Assembly: GCA_047974745.1 (NCBI GenBank)
Contig: JBKECO010000027.1
Location: 23,871-87,870 of the forward strand
Direction of reading: 5' to 3'
Source of the DNA: JBKECO01 sp047974745
GTDB lineage: Bacteria; Bacillota; Clostridia; Lachnospirales; Lachnospiraceae
DNA length: 64,000 bases
This document shows positions 25,256 to 34,441 of the stretch, piece after piece; the first letter of the stretch is position 1; each line of letters starts with the position of its first letter. Below the pieces are notes generated by a model. It was not told the DNA's origin. It saw only the letters and a list, made by a program, of their open reading frames with translations, and searched no databases. The position numbers and the translations under genes are program-made.

Positions 25256-26578
25256 CTACAGCACCTCCTTCAAGCAGGAAATCAGCAGATCGATCTCTGC
25301 TCTTGTGTTCACCTCTGTACAGCACCAAAGAATATGTCCCTCATGAGCTCCAGAGAGGGGCAATCCTCCAAGAATCCCTTTCCTTTCGAGTCTCTGCATG
25401 ACTTCCGAGACTGGTATTGGGGAGGTGGTGACAAATTCATGGAAATGCTCCTTTTGAAATACAGAGGCAAATCCGATCTGATTCAGTTCCTTTTCCAGAT
25501 AAACTGCCTTTGACATGCTCTGCAGTGCCGCCTGATGCAATCCGGATTCCCCCATTGCAGCCAGGTAAGAAGCTGCTGTCATGGCACAAAATGCCTGGTT
25601 TGAGCATATATTACTGGATGCCTTTTCTCTGCGGATATGCTGCTCTCTTGCCTGCAGCGTCAGAACGAACGCTCTGTTTCCATGAACATCCACAGTCTGT
25701 CCTGCGATTCTACCCGGCAATTTTCTGAGCATATCCTGGGAGCATGCCATAAAACCAAGATAAGGTCCACCAAAAGAAAGGGGCAGTCCAAGAGGTTGTC
25801 CTTCTCCCACTGCAATATCTGCTTCGCATTCCCCCGGAGATTTTACAAGGGCAAGAGAAGTGGGATTGACTGCCAGAATATATTTTGCACCTGCTTCATG
25901 AACGATTTTTCCAACTTCTTCTGCTTCTTCGAATACGCCATAGAAATTCGGATTCTGCATCAGCAGGCAGGCTGTTCCATCGTCCAGAGCATTTTTGAGA
26001 TAGTTCTGGTCAGTCTGCCCATCCAAAAGTGGTATTTTCACGATCTCCATCCCGTTCCCATAGCAGTAGGTTTCTATGACTTCCATAAATTGGGGATGAA
26101 TCCCCTCAGAAACCAGTGCCTTACTGCGTTTTCTTTCCCTGCACATTGCAATTGCCTCGGCGGCTGCAGTTGCTCCGTCATAGACAGATGCGTTAGAGGC
26201 ATCCATCCCGGTCAGGGAAGCGATCATTGTCTGAAATTCAAAAATGGACTGCAGGATTCCCTGACTGATTTCCGCCTGATAAGGTGTATATGCTGTTAAA
26301 AATTCTTCTTTTGAAGTAACACTTTTCACAATAGAAGGGATATAGTGACGATAGGCACCTGCTCCTCGAAAAATGCTCTCAAAAATGGTATTGCTTTTGG
26401 CCATGGAAGATAGGATCCTTTTCACTTCCATCTCCGCTTTTCCCTCTGGAAGATTCAGCTTTTCTTTGCGTTTTGCCTCATCCGGTATACAGGAAAATAA
26501 ATCATCCATGGAGTTGCAGCCAATGGCAGCCAGCATTTCCTGATTCTGCTCTTTCGTTGACAGTACGTAATTTCCCAT
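25256..26578 (-). CDS. gcvPA: Glycine dehydrogenase (decarboxylating) subunit 1
   Basis: The 440-aa N-terminal half of the split P-protein begins with the family opening ending in EMLAAIGCNSMDDLF, and contains FRGAGAYRHYIPSIVKS and TAYTPYQAEISQG. The two-subunit form is usual in Firmicutes. AGGAGG precedes the ATG. It lies between gcvH and gcvPB. Confidence 0.96.
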   Translation of the reverse strand: MGNYVLSTKEQNQEMLAAIGCNSMDDLFSCIPDEAKRKEKLNLPEGKAEMEVKRILSSMAKSNTIFESIFRGAGAYRHYIPSIVKSVTSKEEFLTAYTPYQAEISQGILQSIFEFQTMIASLTGMDASNASVYDGATAAAEAIAMCRERKRSKALVSEGIHPQFMEVIETYCYGNGMEIVKIPLLDGQTDQNYLKNALDDGTACLLMQNPNFYGVFEEAEEVGKIVHEAGAKYILAVNPTSLALVKSPGECEADIAVGEGQPLGLPLSFGGPYLGFMACSQDMLRKLPGRIAGQTVDVHGNRAFVLTLQAREQHIRREKASSNICSNQAFCAMTAASYLAAMGESGLHQAALQSMSKAVYLEKELNQIGFASVFQKEHFHEFVTTSPIPVSEVMQRLERKGILGGLPLSGAHEGHILWCCTEVNTRAEIDLLISCLKEVL

Positions 26579-26593
26579 AATGATGGCCTCCTG

Positions 26594-26968
26594 CTACTCT
26601 AGTGTTTTAATGAATTCCTCGTATTCTTCTGCAGTCAGCAGGTCTTCCTGCTCTGTAATCGAAGTAATTTTAACGAGCCATGCCTCATAGGGTGCCTCAT
26701 TGATCAGTTCCGGAGCCTCTAGAAGCTCTTCATTGATTTCTGCAACTTCTCCTGATATCGGAGCATAAATTTCAGAAACTGCTTTGATAGACTCTACATC
26801 AGCCATAGTACAGCCAGCCTCTACGAAATCACCTTCTTCCGGCAAGCCTACAAAAACGATTCCACCCAATTTTCCCTGAGCATAATCTGTCAGACCGACG
26901 ATTGCTTCATCCCCATTAAATCTTACCCACTCGTGTGACTTTGAATACATGAAATCTGTTGGATACAT
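26594..26968 (-). CDS. gcvH: Glycine cleavage system H protein
   Basis: GcvH carries the lipoyl arm that shuttles intermediates between the P, T and L proteins. The 124-aa length is standard, and the lipoylated lysine is K62 in DVESIKAVSEIYAP. The N-terminus YSKSHEWV is diagnostic. It sits between gcvT and gcvPA, with a GGAGG site before the ATG. Confidence 0.96.
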   Translation of the reverse strand: MYPTDFMYSKSHEWVRFNGDEAIVGLTDYAQGKLGGIVFVGLPEEGDFVEAGCTMADVESIKAVSEIYAPISGEVAEINEELLEAPELINEAPYEAWLVKITSITEQEDLLTAEEYEEFIKTLE

Positions 26969-27024
26969 ATATTTCCTCCTGTTTTTTGTGATGATATCTT
27001 AGGACGCCAGTGACCGGCGGTGAA

Positions 27025-28116
27025 TCATCTATTTTTTTTATTGTAAAAAGGAAGTTCGGTGACTACAGCCTCCACTCGCCTGCCGCGCACGTTGACCTCC
27101 ACTTTATTACCAAGTTCCGCATATTCTTTTCTTATTTTTGCCATTGCTACAGGGTAGCCAAGGTATGGGCAGTAGGTTCCGGATGTAGTATGTCCGATCT
27201 GATCTTCACCTATATAGATCTCTTCCATTTCTCTGACAATTCCTCTGCCGGTGATCTTTAGTCCGACACGGATACTTGTTGGCACCTCCGCAGCTTCCAG
27301 TGCCGCCTTTCCAATAAAATTCTCTTTCTGCAGTTTGACTGCAAAGCCAAGTCCTGCTTCAAAAGGGGTCGTTGTCTCATCCATCTCATGTCCATAAAGC
27401 GGCATCGCTGCTTCGAGCCGCAGAGTATCCCGTGCACCAAGACCACACGGCTGAATTTGGAAGTCGCTGCCAGCTTCCAGTAAAAGCTCCCATAATTTCA
27501 CAGCGTCCTGATTGGCAATATAAATCTCAACCCCATCCTCACCAGTATACCCTGTTTTTGCGACCACACAGTCTATATCACGAATCTTTGCATCAAATAT
27601 CGCCGTATAATAGGATTTTGGTATACTTGATTCCGGTGCGATTCGGGATAAAATTTCAAGTGCTTTTGGTCCCTGAAGGGCAATTTGAGAAATCTCATCA
27701 GAGCGATCCTCGATCTGCACATTTCCAAATCTGTGATCCATGATCCATTTGTAGTCCTTGCCTCGGTTCGCAGCATTGACCACCACAAGATAATCCTCAT
27801 CATTACGCTTATATACAATGAGGTCATCCAGTATTCCACCTGATTCATTGCACATAAGACTGTATCTTGCTCTTCCATCCTTCATATCTGCAAAATCATT
27901 TGTAAACAGATACTGCAGATTTGACAGTGCATCCTGTCCGCTGAATTTGATTTCTCCCATATGTGATACATCGAAAAGTCCGGCGCCATTGCGAACTGCA
28001 AGATGCTCTTCTTTGATTCCGGATTCATATTGAATGGGAAGAAGATATCCCGCAAAAGGAACCATCTGTCCTTTGTGTATCATGTGGTTTTCATAGAGTG
28101 CTGTCTTACGATCCAT
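27025..28116 (-). CDS. gcvT: Aminomethyltransferase (glycine cleavage T protein)
   Basis: GcvT transfers the methylene group from GcvH to tetrahydrofolate, releasing ammonia. The ATG at 28116 has AGGAGGTCAA just upstream; the product is 363 aa. Diagnostic stretches are GLFDVSHMGEI, the folate-site ANRGKD, GYTGEDGVEIY and the C-terminal domain (GHTTSGTYCPYL). It is the first gene of the operon, directly behind the tandem glycine riboswitch. Confidence 0.96.
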   Translation of the reverse strand: MDRKTALYENHMIHKGQMVPFAGYLLPIQYESGIKEEHLAVRNGAGLFDVSHMGEIKFSGQDALSNLQYLFTNDFADMKDGRARYSLMCNESGGILDDLIVYKRNDEDYLVVVNAANRGKDYKWIMDHRFGNVQIEDRSDEISQIALQGPKALEILSRIAPESSIPKSYYTAIFDAKIRDIDCVVAKTGYTGEDGVEIYIANQDAVKLWELLLEAGSDFQIQPCGLGARDTLRLEAAMPLYGHEMDETTTPFEAGLGFAVKLQKENFIGKAALEAAEVPTSIRVGLKITGRGIVREMEEIYIGEDQIGHTTSGTYCPYLGYPVAMAKIRKEYAELGNKVEVNVRGRRVEAVVTELPFYNKKNR

Positions 28117-28165
28117 TTGACCTCCTGCTATCAACTCTGCCCTTGTATGTTTTCGCTTTTAATGT

Positions 28166-28211
28166 AAAAAAAAGAAACACAAACATACGCAGTCCTCCTG
28201 CTTTGTTTGTG
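28166..28211 (-). terminator. Expression-platform terminator of the glycine riboswitch
   Basis: CACAAACA pairs with TGTTTGTG and is followed in the minus direction by a run of eight T. Glycine binding upstream should prevent this hairpin and turn the gcv operon on. Confidence 0.8.
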
Positions 28212-28373
28212 CCTCTGTCCTTTCACCTGAAAGATTACTCCCTATTCGGAGCTTACTTCTTCGGTACACCATTGTTCTCCAGAGTATCGTCCAGATTTGA
28301 TCCTTTTGCCTGAGAGTTTTCGCAATTCCCCTTCGGCGATGCAAGTGCATGCTCTCTCAAATCCTTCATCCGA
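28212..28373 (-). promoter_or_regulatory. Tandem glycine riboswitch of the gcv operon
   Basis: Read on the minus strand, two aptamer cores are visible. The first has GGATTTGAGAGAG followed later by CTCTCAGGCAAAAGG; the second has CTTTCAGGTGAAAGGACAGAG. These are the hallmark repeats of the two-aptamer glycine riboswitch, lying directly upstream of gcvT and before a terminator. It is expected to activate glycine cleavage when glycine is abundant. Confidence 0.95.
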
Positions 28374-28390
28374 TCTATTGATTTTTTATT

Positions 28391-28419
28391 ATTCTACTGG
28401 TTTTTGATTTCAAAGTCAA
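28391..28419 (-). promoter_or_regulatory. Promoter of the gcv operon
   Basis: TTGACT (28414-28419) and TAGAAT (28391-28396) are separated by 17 bp and lie just upstream of the glycine riboswitch. Confidence 0.75.
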
Positions 28420-28501
28420 ATATATTTCTCCGAATGGATTGAAAAACTTTACAAAAAGTGCGATTGTATAAATAGAATGATGCACATTGAGGAGATGCAA
28501 G

Positions 28502-29776
28502 ATGAAACTAAATTACAGACGTACGATTTTTATCGGACTTCCATTTTTATCGATTTGTGCCTTCTGGCAGATGTATGACAATGTGATACCTCTGATCCTA
28601 AAGGAGACCTTTTCCTTGAATGAGACGATCACGGGTGTGATCATGGCCACCGACAACGTGTTGGCTTTATTCCTGCTTCCTTTGATTGGCGGACTCTCTG
28701 ACCGTACCAATACTCGCCTTGGAAAAAGGACACCTTACATTATTGGCGGTACTCTCCTAGCAGTTTTTAGCATGATGCTGCTTCCCTTTGCTGATCAAAG
28801 AAGGCTCCTGCCTCTTTTTGTCCTAGGACTTGGCATCACCTTATTCTCCATGGCCATGTATCGATCTCCTGCTGTTGCCCTGATGCCTGACCTGACGCCG
28901 AAACCTCTGAGGAGCAAGGCCAATGCCATTATCAATCTGCTTGGAGCAGTAGGTGGTGTATATACGCTGATCATGATTCGTATTCTGGTAAAAAATGAGG
29001 CGCATCCCAATTATTTTCCGCTGTTTCTCTCTGTTATATCACTGATGCTTCTTGCTGTTGTCCTGCTCCTGATTACCACTGGTGAGAAAAAGTCAGCTGC
29101 CGCGGTAGATTCTGAGTACCCGGAAGAAAGAAAAAAGGAAAAGCTCCAGGAAAAGGTGCCAATGCCCGTTGAAGTAAAAAGAAGTCTCCGATTTCTACTG
29201 GCATCTATTTTTCTCTGGTTCACGGCCTACAATGCAGTCACTTCTGCCTTCTCACGTTATGCCACGGAGGTTTGGGGTGCAAGCGGCGGAAAATATGCGG
29301 ATTACCTAATGGTCGCCACTGTTACTGCGATCTGCTCCTATATTCCAATCGGAATCCTTGCCACAAAATATGGCAGAAAACGTACTATATTAAGTGGAAT
29401 TATTCTGATGTTCCTTGCTTATTTTGGCGGTTCCTTCTATGGATCCTATCACTGGAGCATTTTAATTGGATTTGCTCTGATGGGTTTTGGATGGTCAGCA
29501 ATCAATGTAAATTCCTTCCCCATGGTAGTTGAAATGAGCAAGGGAAGTGATATCGGTGAATTCACCGGTCTATACTATACATTTTCCATGGCTGCTCAGA
29601 TCATGACTCCGATCCTATCAGGCATACTACTGCAGTATGTATCCTATCGGACACTCTTTCCCTATGCAGCTTGTTTCATGGTACTTGCATTTTGCACGAT
29701 GACTATGGTGCGCCATGGCGACTCGAGACCTGCTCCGAAAAAAAGCAGACTGGAACATTTTGATGTTGAGGACTAA
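28502..29776 (+). CDS. MFS transporter (SLC45/GPH-like sugar permease family)
   Basis: The start at 28502 (MKLNYRRTIFIGLPFLSI) has AGGAG 7 nt upstream and gives 424 aa. Twelve hydrophobic helices are visible. The helix 2-3 loop GGLSDRTNTRLGKRTPYIIGG is typical of SLC45 and GPH-type sugar transporters, and a central charged cytoplasmic loop (EYPEERKKEKLQEK) splits the two halves. The substrate is unknown. The 3' end of the gene is duplicated in tandem just past the stop codon. A glycerophosphodiesterase gene follows 69 bp downstream. Confidence 0.85.
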   Translation: MKLNYRRTIFIGLPFLSICAFWQMYDNVIPLILKETFSLNETITGVIMATDNVLALFLLPLIGGLSDRTNTRLGKRTPYIIGGTLLAVFSMMLLPFADQRRLLPLFVLGLGITLFSMAMYRSPAVALMPDLTPKPLRSKANAIINLLGAVGGVYTLIMIRILVKNEAHPNYFPLFLSVISLMLLAVVLLLITTGEKKSAAAVDSEYPEERKKEKLQEKVPMPVEVKRSLRFLLASIFLWFTAYNAVTSAFSRYATEVWGASGGKYADYLMVATVTAICSYIPIGILATKYGRKRTILSGIILMFLAYFGGSFYGSYHWSILIGFALMGFGWSAINVNSFPMVVEMSKGSDIGEFTGLYYTFSMAAQIMTPILSGILLQYVSYRTLFPYAACFMVLAFCTMTMVRHGDSRPAPKKSRLEHFDVED

Positions 29777-29811
29777 TTGCAGACTGGAACATTTGATGTT
29801 GAAGACTAATT
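29745..29811 (+). repeat. Tandem duplication of the MFS gene 3' end
   Basis: A 34-bp copy covering the last codons and TAA of the MFS gene (29745-29778) is followed at once by a 33-bp near-copy (29779-29811) with one base lost and one substitution. A third start (gcagattta) follows. It looks like a recent slippage or duplication event. Confidence 0.85.
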
Positions 29812-29845
29812 GCAGATTTATCTATCATTGATTGAGGATTGATTT

Positions 29846-30667
29846 ATGTTTATTTATGTGATGCTTACTGTTATTGCTTTTATCCTACTATATCTGTTCG
29901 CAGTAATGCCTCAGGTGTATCACAGACCTGATACCACGAAATTTATGGGTCATTTCTATGCTCACCGCGGGCTTCATGACAATCATTCAAGTGCTCCTGA
30001 GAATTCTTTCTCTGCTTTTCAAAAAGCGGTAGATGCAGGTTATGGGATCGAATTGGATGTCCAGCTGACCAAGGATAACAAGGTCGTTGTCTTTCATGAT
30101 GAATCGCTAAAACGGATGTGCGAAAAACCAGGAAAAATCAGAAATTTTACTTATGAGGAGCTCTGTGATCTTCTCCTATTGAATTCAGACCAAGGCATTC
30201 CACTGCTTCGTGATGTCTTGTCTGTTGTAGACGGAAGAATTCCTTTGATTGTTGAAATCAAAATACATGAAAAGGTCGGCACAGTTTGTGCGAAGGTCAA
30301 TGATGAACTTAAGGATTACCGTGGTCCCTATGTGGTTGAATCCTTTCATCCACTGGCTGTGGCCTGGTACCGCATGAACTGCCCCCATATCATCAGAGGG
30401 CAGCTCGCCTCCAATTTTATGCACAGCAAAAATCTTGGCATCTGGCCAGTCTATTTTGTGGTTCAGAATCTGCTTTCGAATTTTATTGCAAAGCCACACT
30501 TTATCTCTTATGACTGCCGTTATCGGAATGCTCTGTCCTTTTTGATCTGCAGAAAACTGTTCCATACTCTAAGTGTTGCTTGGACAGTGAAAGATCAAAA
30601 AACACTCAATTCCTGTCGAGAGCTCTTTGATCTTTTTATATTTGAAGGCTTTATCCCACAGAGATAG
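29846..30667 (+). CDS. Glycerophosphodiester phosphodiesterase family protein
   Basis: GDPD enzymes hydrolyse glycerophosphodiesters to glycerol-3-phosphate and an alcohol. The 273-aa protein has a hydrophobic N-terminal helix (residues ~1-22) that probably anchors it in the membrane, then the catalytic motifs HRG (H40, R41), PENS (E52), the metal ligands in IELDVQLTKD (E69, D71) and H84 in VVFHDESL. VEIKIHEK gives the further metal-site acidic residue. It is shorter at the C-terminus than large GDPDs but complete for the barrel core. Same strand as the MFS gene, possibly co-transcribed. Confidence 0.9.
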   Translation: MFIYVMLTVIAFILLYLFAVMPQVYHRPDTTKFMGHFYAHRGLHDNHSSAPENSFSAFQKAVDAGYGIELDVQLTKDNKVVVFHDESLKRMCEKPGKIRNFTYEELCDLLLLNSDQGIPLLRDVLSVVDGRIPLIVEIKIHEKVGTVCAKVNDELKDYRGPYVVESFHPLAVAWYRMNCPHIIRGQLASNFMHSKNLGIWPVYFVVQNLLSNFIAKPHFISYDCRYRNALSFLICRKLFHTLSVAWTVKDQKTLNSCRELFDLFIFEGFIPQR

Positions 30668-30671
30668 TCCT

Positions 30672-31487
30672 TTATCTTTTTTTATAACTAAACAGCCAGG
30701 TATCCAGTAGCGCTTCGAATTGTTCCGGATGTTCCAGAAAAAAAGAATGTCCGGCATCCGTTAGCAATGTCACATTGGCATGAGGGTAGAAGTTCAGCAA
30801 ATCAAGTATATCCAGATAACCTACTGAGGTATCCTGAAATCCTAGCAAAAAAAGCGTCTTGTGTGTATGGAACCTTTGATCCTGATCAATATAGTCGCTG
30901 GCATATTTTCCTGAAAAGAGAGTCTGCACAAAGCCAAAATCTGCAAGTGCTGTTGCTCTTAGAAAATCTGCCTCGCTTCTAGTATATGTCTCTTCATTGA
31001 TGATGACCATGCTCTCTAGAAGTTCTCGCTGTTTGTATTCTGGCAGTGTCTTGAGAAACTCCTCATCCACCTCCTGATGGGTGATCGCCTCCACTCTCCG
31101 ATCCGAAAAATAAGGAACTGCGACCGGACAGATCAATACTTCACCAATCACCTGTGACAGAAATTTCTTTGCGATCCCTCGTGCAATATATCCACCATAG
31201 GAAAATCCCATTACTATAAAAGATCTTTCCTGTACCAGTTCTGCTACCAGTTTCGCAATCAGATCCAGCATGACATCTGAACTATTCTCCAGATTATGAA
31301 TAGGTGATTGTCCCATCCCCGGCATATCGATATAAATTCTTTTAAATCCTTTAAAGGATATCTCGCTCTCCTCCAGTGCATGAATCATGGTGAGGCTGTC
31401 CAGATAGAGACCGTGTAAAATAATAATAGGAAGTCCTTCTCCCCGAATATCAAAATGTATGACTTGTCCATCTATCTCTTTGATCAT
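30672..31487 (-). CDS. Alpha/beta-fold hydrolase
   Basis: The 271-aa protein has the HG oxyanion motif in IIILHGLYLDSLTM, the nucleophile elbow MGFSYGGYIARG (Ser96) and a C-terminal DAGHSFFLEHPEQF segment supplying the histidine. There is no signal peptide. The family includes many esterases and lipases, and the substrate cannot be predicted. It is convergent with the glycerophosphodiesterase gene (4-bp gap). Confidence 0.85.
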   Translation of the reverse strand: MIKEIDGQVIHFDIRGEGLPIIILHGLYLDSLTMIHALEESEISFKGFKRIYIDMPGMGQSPIHNLENSSDVMLDLIAKLVAELVQERSFIVMGFSYGGYIARGIAKKFLSQVIGEVLICPVAVPYFSDRRVEAITHQEVDEEFLKTLPEYKQRELLESMVIINEETYTRSEADFLRATALADFGFVQTLFSGKYASDYIDQDQRFHTHKTLFLLGFQDTSVGYLDILDLLNFYPHANVTLLTDAGHSFFLEHPEQFEALLDTWLFSYKKR

Positions 31488-31543
31488 AAATATTACTCCA
31501 ATTATATTCCAAATTTGTATATTTTATAAGTTCTGATTCCTCA

Positions 31544-32791
31544 CTATCCCACATGTGACAGTGCCTTCGGCTGTGGGATTTTTGAAGCTGCCAGAACAGC
31601 CACAACAAGTGGTACACTATAGGTCAGCGGGAAAAAAATCAATAAGATCGCAATGACTGTAATAGGCTTTTTCATTATAAAGGCATAGATCGAGCCACTG
31701 ACCAATGCTACTGCGTAGGTTCCATCCATTCCCAATAATATGGCACAGGCATATCCCACCGTCACACCTGCAAAAATCGTTGGAAAGATATGTCCTCCCC
31801 TCCATCCCAGGTTGACGCAGAAATTCACCATGAACAGCTTCACGAATGCTGCAACGATCAGAAGCGTAATACTCATGGTCTCCCATGTCCCCATTAAGAC
31901 GATAGTATCATGTTCACCGGAAAACATCGACATTGGAAAGAAAAATCCGGCGATTGCGACCCCTGCTCCTGCTACTGCACATCTTAATATTGTCCTGCCT
32001 TGAAATAGTGATGCCAGCTTTTTGGTCAGCTGAAAACAAATAAGATAAAAGATGCCCAGAACCACTCCGATCAGAATCAGCGGAATGATCCACATCCACT
32101 CCTCTATCCCAAATCCCTTCACTCGTTCGAACCGTGGAATTCCCATTCCACCGCCTAATTTATAGACCATTAGCTTAAAGGTCAGAAAGGAACCTGCCAC
32201 TCCCATCACATAGACATAAATACGGGATTGTTTACTGATAAATTTATCCTTATATTTCTCTTCCCGATAATCTGGCTCAATATTATTGGCGAGACCGAAC
32301 AAAGGCGTTCCAAAAATCACACCAAGTGTTGCCGCTACTCCAGTCTCCATCAAAGCCGAAACCTGTTCCTTCTTATAATGAAGTCTGTCACCTACAAAAT
32401 AGCAGAGTGCCGCGATAATTCCTGACAGCCCGGCCTCAGGTCCAAGTGTCCCACCAAAAATCAACGGCAATAGTGCTGCGACCATCAGAATCGGAAGTTT
32501 ATCATAAGGATACTTCCCCTCTTTTTTGATTCTCCCGAGCACCTGCTCAAAGGTATCCGGCAAAAGACCATATTTTTTCTGAATGATTCCGATCAGAACA
32601 CCACCTGCAATACAGATCACCAGGTAATAAGGTAGACTCGCTTCCAGCTCAAGTGCTGCCGGTATCCATTCCCACAACGACTCAATTCCCAGCTCCATCA
32701 ATTTTAAAACTGCCCATACAACAACACCTGCAAATGCTCCCAGCAAAAAGGAAAGTACTCCAAATGCAGCGACATGAATAAACTTTTTCAT
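31544..32791 (-). CDS. ClC-family chloride channel/transporter
   Basis: The start at 32791 (MKKFIHVAAFGVLSFLLG) follows TAGGAG and gives 415 aa. The selectivity region reads GGTLGPEAGLSG, so the gating glutamate of the GREGP motif is kept while its neighbours differ. The second conserved loop GWRGGHIFPTIFAG corresponds to GGxFxP. About ten hydrophobic segments are present and no CBS domains follow. No fluoride riboswitch is seen upstream, so a CLC-F fluoride exporter is not supported. Confidence 0.88.
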   Translation of the reverse strand: MKKFIHVAAFGVLSFLLGAFAGVVVWAVLKLMELGIESLWEWIPAALELEASLPYYLVICIAGGVLIGIIQKKYGLLPDTFEQVLGRIKKEGKYPYDKLPILMVAALLPLIFGGTLGPEAGLSGIIAALCYFVGDRLHYKKEQVSALMETGVAATLGVIFGTPLFGLANNIEPDYREEKYKDKFISKQSRIYVYVMGVAGSFLTFKLMVYKLGGGMGIPRFERVKGFGIEEWMWIIPLILIGVVLGIFYLICFQLTKKLASLFQGRTILRCAVAGAGVAIAGFFFPMSMFSGEHDTIVLMGTWETMSITLLIVAAFVKLFMVNFCVNLGWRGGHIFPTIFAGVTVGYACAILLGMDGTYAVALVSGSIYAFIMKKPITVIAILLIFFPLTYSVPLVVAVLAASKIPQPKALSHVG

Positions 32792-32885
32792 CGAAAAACT
32801 CCTACCATCTATTATTAGCCTGTAACTATTATAATACACTCCATTTCTCTTTCCTACTAGAAATTGTGCTTTCCACAACACAAAA

Positions 32886-32921
32886 TGCGGGATAGCTCCG
32901 ATTTTTCGGCTCTATCCCGCA
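32886..32921 (-). terminator. Hairpin terminator after the two-repeat exported protein gene
   Basis: GCGGGATAG pairs with CTATCCCGC around an internal CCGA/TCGG stem. In the minus direction it is followed by ATTTTGTG. It is a strong hairpin with only a short T run, placed between the exported-protein gene and the ClC gene. Confidence 0.6.
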
Positions 32922-32971
32922 AATACTAATTTAAATTTTATGCATGCTGCATTTATGTTAGAATTCTCAGT

Positions 32972-33922
32972 CTATTGTGCAGAAAATATGATTGGATCTG
33001 TATCTACGATCGTCTCATATGTGTCATAATTATAGATGTGAAACTGCAATTCCACTTCATCCACACTCTCTATTCCATTGCTTTCCAGTTCGTCAGACAA
33101 AATAGTGATATCATCAATTGCTTTTTTTCCAGCATATACATCTGAAGAAAAATATGGAGTCATCATAAATCCATTGATCGACATATTATTACATTGAACT
33201 CCAATATTAGTTCCGGAATTATTCTCGATATAAAGCAGAATCGCTGTACCCCAAAAACTATTTTCATCCACTTTCTTGCCTACAATTCTAATGCCATCTG
33301 CATTATAAAGCTCAGTTCCGGAATCGTCGGCAGTGGTATCCATATTAGCAAACTCCGAAGTCTGTATGGTAACAACATCCGTACTAAAGATATCTTCATA
33401 CGAAGCACTGTCGTAAGCCCGGAAATATATCTCAATTTGACCAACAGACTCAATGCCGGCTGCTTTTAGTCCTGTGCTGGATAGATAGATCGTCTCGTTA
33501 GCCTTCTTCCCTGCTGCAATGTCTGAAATAAAGAGATCCGTTATCATATAGTTGTTAATGATCAGAGCGTTGCATCCGATTGTGACATTCTTGTCTGAAT
33601 TGTTTTCGATCAATACTTCGATACCATCTCCCCATATTGGGTCGATCGTATATGACTTTGCGGTGATCATGATTCCGTCCTGATCTACAAGGATCTGTTC
33701 CTCGATCGTAACACTTTGAGCCGTATCAACGGATTCCGATTCACTCACCAGTGAACTGTCTGCTCCTTCACTATCAGCCGCAGCGGCATCCCCCGAATCC
33801 TCTGCTTCTGTAGTGACTATTTCCTTATCTTCATTTGCATCTGATGACCCACTGCCGATCGCCATTAATGCAAATAGTGACAGACATAATACTACAAGTA
33901 TCCACTTCTTCATTTTCTTCAT
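32972..33922 (-). CDS. Exported protein with two tandem Ig-like repeats, unknown function
   Basis: The 316-aa product starts with a clear signal peptide (KKMKKWILVVLCLSLFALMA), then an acidic low-complexity linker rich in Asp, Glu and Ser (about residues 27-70). Two homologous ~110-aa units follow: each has a D-G-I start, a W-G-D/T motif, an IENNS turn, an I-N-x-x-M-x-x segment, AGKKA, and an ESV-x-x-(I/V)E-(I/L) strand. The region looks like beta-sandwich repeats. The position where a lipobox Cys would be expected reads AIGSGSS, so it appears secreted rather than lipid-anchored. It overlaps the VanZ-like gene by 4 bp. Confidence 0.7.
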   Translation of the reverse strand: MKKMKKWILVVLCLSLFALMAIGSGSSDANEDKEIVTTEAEDSGDAAAADSEGADSSLVSESESVDTAQSVTIEEQILVDQDGIMITAKSYTIDPIWGDGIEVLIENNSDKNVTIGCNALIINNYMITDLFISDIAAGKKANETIYLSSTGLKAAGIESVGQIEIYFRAYDSASYEDIFSTDVVTIQTSEFANMDTTADDSGTELYNADGIRIVGKKVDENSFWGTAILLYIENNSGTNIGVQCNNMSINGFMMTPYFSSDVYAGKKAIDDITILSDELESNGIESVDEVELQFHIYNYDTYETIVDTDPIIFSAQ

Positions 33923-34350
33923 TTTTGCTCTCCTCTCAAAAAAACGCTGATTACCAAAATGGCTATCAGTTCAGCCAGGAGCTCAGCCAGAATATCCCAA
34001 ACATCAAAAGTTCCTTTTAAAAAAGGTAACAACTGCAGTATTTCCATCCCGGTTGAAAAGAGAAATGCAATCCAAAGAGATTTCCAAAGACCAGCAGCAT
34101 TATGATCAATGATTAAAAACAGGAACATTACCAACGCATAAGCCCAAAACATATCCAGCAGATAATTTCGCACAAATTTTAAAATCAGATTATTCTCAAT
34201 GCTTATTTGTTGCCGTATCGCATGATCCGTTAATTCGTCCAGCTCATGCACAAATAGCGTATTCGGCGAGAGCAGATAATAGAATAGTGCTCCCAGCGCA
34301 AGAGGAATGACAAAGTTTGCAAATAATCTAATTTTTTTGTTATATTTCAT
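33919..34350 (-). CDS. VanZ-like membrane protein
   Basis: The 143-aa protein has four hydrophobic helices and the VanZ-family pattern: a conserved E-x-x-Q in GMEILQLLPF followed by GTFDVWDILAE. VanZ proteins are linked to low-level teicoplanin resistance, but most relatives have unknown roles. Its stop overlaps the start of the exported repeat protein by ATGA, suggesting that the two function together at the envelope. Confidence 0.82.
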   Translation of the reverse strand: MKYNKKIRLFANFVIPLALGALFYYLLSPNTLFVHELDELTDHAIRQQISIENNLILKFVRNYLLDMFWAYALVMFLFLIIDHNAAGLWKSLWIAFLFSTGMEILQLLPFLKGTFDVWDILAELLAELIAILVISVFLRGEQK

Positions 34351-34441
34351 ATTTTTGTGTTATAATTTCCCTGAATTATTTTGATAGTATTTTAACATAA
34401 CTGTTTTATTCACGTTGCCCCCTTAGGGGTGGGGATTTTTC

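Noticed and set aside
31544..32791. ClC protein as a fluoride exporter (CLC-F)
   Set aside because: No fluoride riboswitch is visible and the selectivity motif is not the CLC-F type.
34405..34440. Short CCCCTTAGGGG palindrome as a terminator
   Set aside because: The stem is very short and no gene ends there in the matching direction.
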